From contig OU612069.1 in NCBI GenBank assembly GCA_914767715.1, positions 22,131,387-22,195,386 on the forward strand: DNA of 64,000 bases, read 5' to 3'. This DNA is from Membranipora membranacea (lineage: Eukaryota; Bryozoa; Gymnolaemata; Cheilostomatida; Membraniporidae). Every line of letters begins with the position of its first letter. Position 1 is the first letter of the stretch. The notes under the pieces are model-generated. The model ran no database searches. It worked only from the letters and a program-made list of their open reading frames with translations, and was not told where the DNA came from. The position numbers and the translations under genes are program-made. Below, in pieces: positions 62,474 through 64,000 of the stretch.

Positions 62474-64000
62474 TGCATTATATTCTGCACATAGAGATGC
62501 CATGTTCAACCTTGGTGAAATTTCTCGCCCAGGTTATGGGTGTTAAGGGCGAGGACAGAAATTCCTACAAACTCAGTAAAACTCAGCACGAGCTGATTAG
62601 CATATAAACACGCTGAATTTTGTGTAGATTATTTCTCATCTCTTAACATTGCCTGACATTATATTCATCTTACCTGATCTCATTGCCCTTCTTATTGCCC
62701 TTTTGCATACTTAAGTGTTGTATTCCCTTCCTTATCTTGTTTTATAACGCGTCACTCTCGGTTTATATTACTCTTAATACTCAGTCACTTTTCTCATATT
62801 ACCTACATAGAGACCTATGCCTAAGTTTTTTTCGTCTTACCTGATATCTTCTTCATCTTATTATCATTTTGCTTACTTATATGCACTTTTTTATCTTGTT
62901 CTGTCATATTTCATTACTTGTAATTCTCACTTTTTATATTACTCTTGTTACAATTACAATTTCACTTTTCTCGTAAATAACATGCATGTACCTACGCCTA
63001 AGCTCTTTTTCAACTCAGTTGTGAATAGAAATAAAAAGAAATAAGAAAATATTTGGCTCTATTTCTTGATCGGAAGTATCATTGAAGTTTCGGTGTTATA
63101 AGTGAGACTGGTATTTCGAAAACAATCAATTTGAATCATCATAAATTGGCAAAGTAACGCTACCAAGATCAGTATGATCATCTTTGAAGCCTCACTCTCG
63201 TTACTGTAACAACTATTTAACGATATCATAGCATTAGCATTATTTGAATGAATAGGCCTGCTAGGCCTGAAAACCATTTGTTACCGTTACATTGATACAA
63301 ATACTAGATCATTTTAATCACTTTATGACCCTGAATTGATCATATTTTGACGACTTTTTAGTTCCCCTATTTAACGACTGCCTATAGTTAGAATTCGATC
63401 AAATTAACGAATGTATTTTCCTATGTGCAGGGTCAACACTGCTTGATGTTTTAAGCAGATAGTTGGACATTTATATCATTGGAAGGTGGCAAAATAATGC
63501 GCTTTCCCAGGAAAGTCTTATCTGCTTGTTTAATAGCTGATAGATTGACTTTCAGCTTGGCAGCGTCTTAATATTGAGAAGCCATGTTCTCGGGCAATAC
63601 TAATAATTAAAGTAGTTTAATCTCTGCAGAGTGAAAATCAAAGTGAGTCTGAGTTAGATCTAAGGTTTTACAAACATAGGATTAAAAGCTTGGCCCTCGC
63701 ATAAAAGGCAGGCAGAGCGAGACAGGAAATCACAGTCAGCCCACTGGCTGTAGCGCAAACAAGTCATCTCTCTGACTTGTGTATGAGTTGTACTATGCTC
63801 AATGTGGTGAATTTGAGTAGTGAACGAGTGGCACGAGGGGCGGGTGCCTTGACGATAGCGACTTTGCGCCGATGAGTTGATGGAAAGCAAACCTCCCTGC
63901 ACTGGTTTGGCTTAGAGTATAAGCATGAGAGTGATGGGGCGAACATTGTTGCACTGAAACAATGAAGAGTTGGCAGCCTCCCTGGTTGCGCAACAGCGTA
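62474..64000. other. T-rich non-coding end of the window with an old tandem duplication
   Basis: About 62665-62835 and 62840-63015 are diverged copies: both have TTATCTTGTT, TTTATATTACTCTT, CACTTTTCTC and end ACCTA(T/C)GCCTAAG. No coding exon or RNA gene could be supported to the right of this. Confidence 0.5.

Overview
The window looks like nuclear DNA from an invertebrate animal, most likely a marine one and possibly an echinoderm or hemichordate. It is AT-rich. Its genes are split into short exons with GT..AG introns whose phases join exactly. Between them lie tRNA-derived SINEs, CR1/L2-type LINEs, TTAA-flanked elements, a hAT element and a copia relic. Nothing bacterial or viral in layout was seen. 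The clade assignment is inference: it rests on the gene set and on a LINE carrying a 2A peptide, a type reported from sea urchins, hemichordates, amphioxus, molluscs and cnidarians.

Region by region. 1-4124 (-): first eight coding exons of a KIF4-like kinesin, covering almost the whole motor domain; the gene continues past the window edge. 6747-9634 (-): a complete five-exon BAK-like pro-apoptotic BCL-2 protein with BH3, BH1, BH2 and a C-terminal membrane anchor. 12302-18455 (-): a three-exon Ly6/three-finger GPI-anchored protein and, downstream, a decayed intron-containing duplicate of it. 22763-24249 (-) and 42871-43944 (+): two paralogous secreted C-type lectins; the first has lost a canonical splice donor and one conserved cysteine. 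24643-26499: a TTAA-flanked element with long terminal inverted repeats, with a partial relative at 39.7-40.2 kb. 35935-36589 (-): 5' exons of a small secreted cysteine-rich protein. 32.9-33.2 kb and 39.0-39.2 kb: copia and hAT transposase relics. 45.3-48.2 kb: a nested, locally duplicated repeat block with a non-autonomous hAT element that has a perfect 8-bp target duplication. 48761-50080 (+): exons of a broken transposase-like gene, convergent with a P2X7-cytoplasmic-domain-like ORF at 51518-52117 (-), whose 3' end is tandemly duplicated at about 50.3-51.1 kb. 52488-52757: a 45-bp minisatellite that stays open on both strands. 53823-54572 (+): 5'-truncated LINE. 55409-62473 (+): an unrecognised three-exon gene whose first intron holds an almost intact antisense LINE (56138-59650) with a 2A peptide, PHD-like finger, endonuclease and reverse transcriptase, broken by one in-frame TAA.

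The host genes do not form a pathway; they are ordinary neighbours in a repeat-rich genome. The points most worth follow-up are the 2A-bearing LINE, the convergent pairing of a transposase-like gene with a P2X7-C-like ORF, the TTAA-flanked elements, and the two cases of paralogue decay (Ly6 and lectin).
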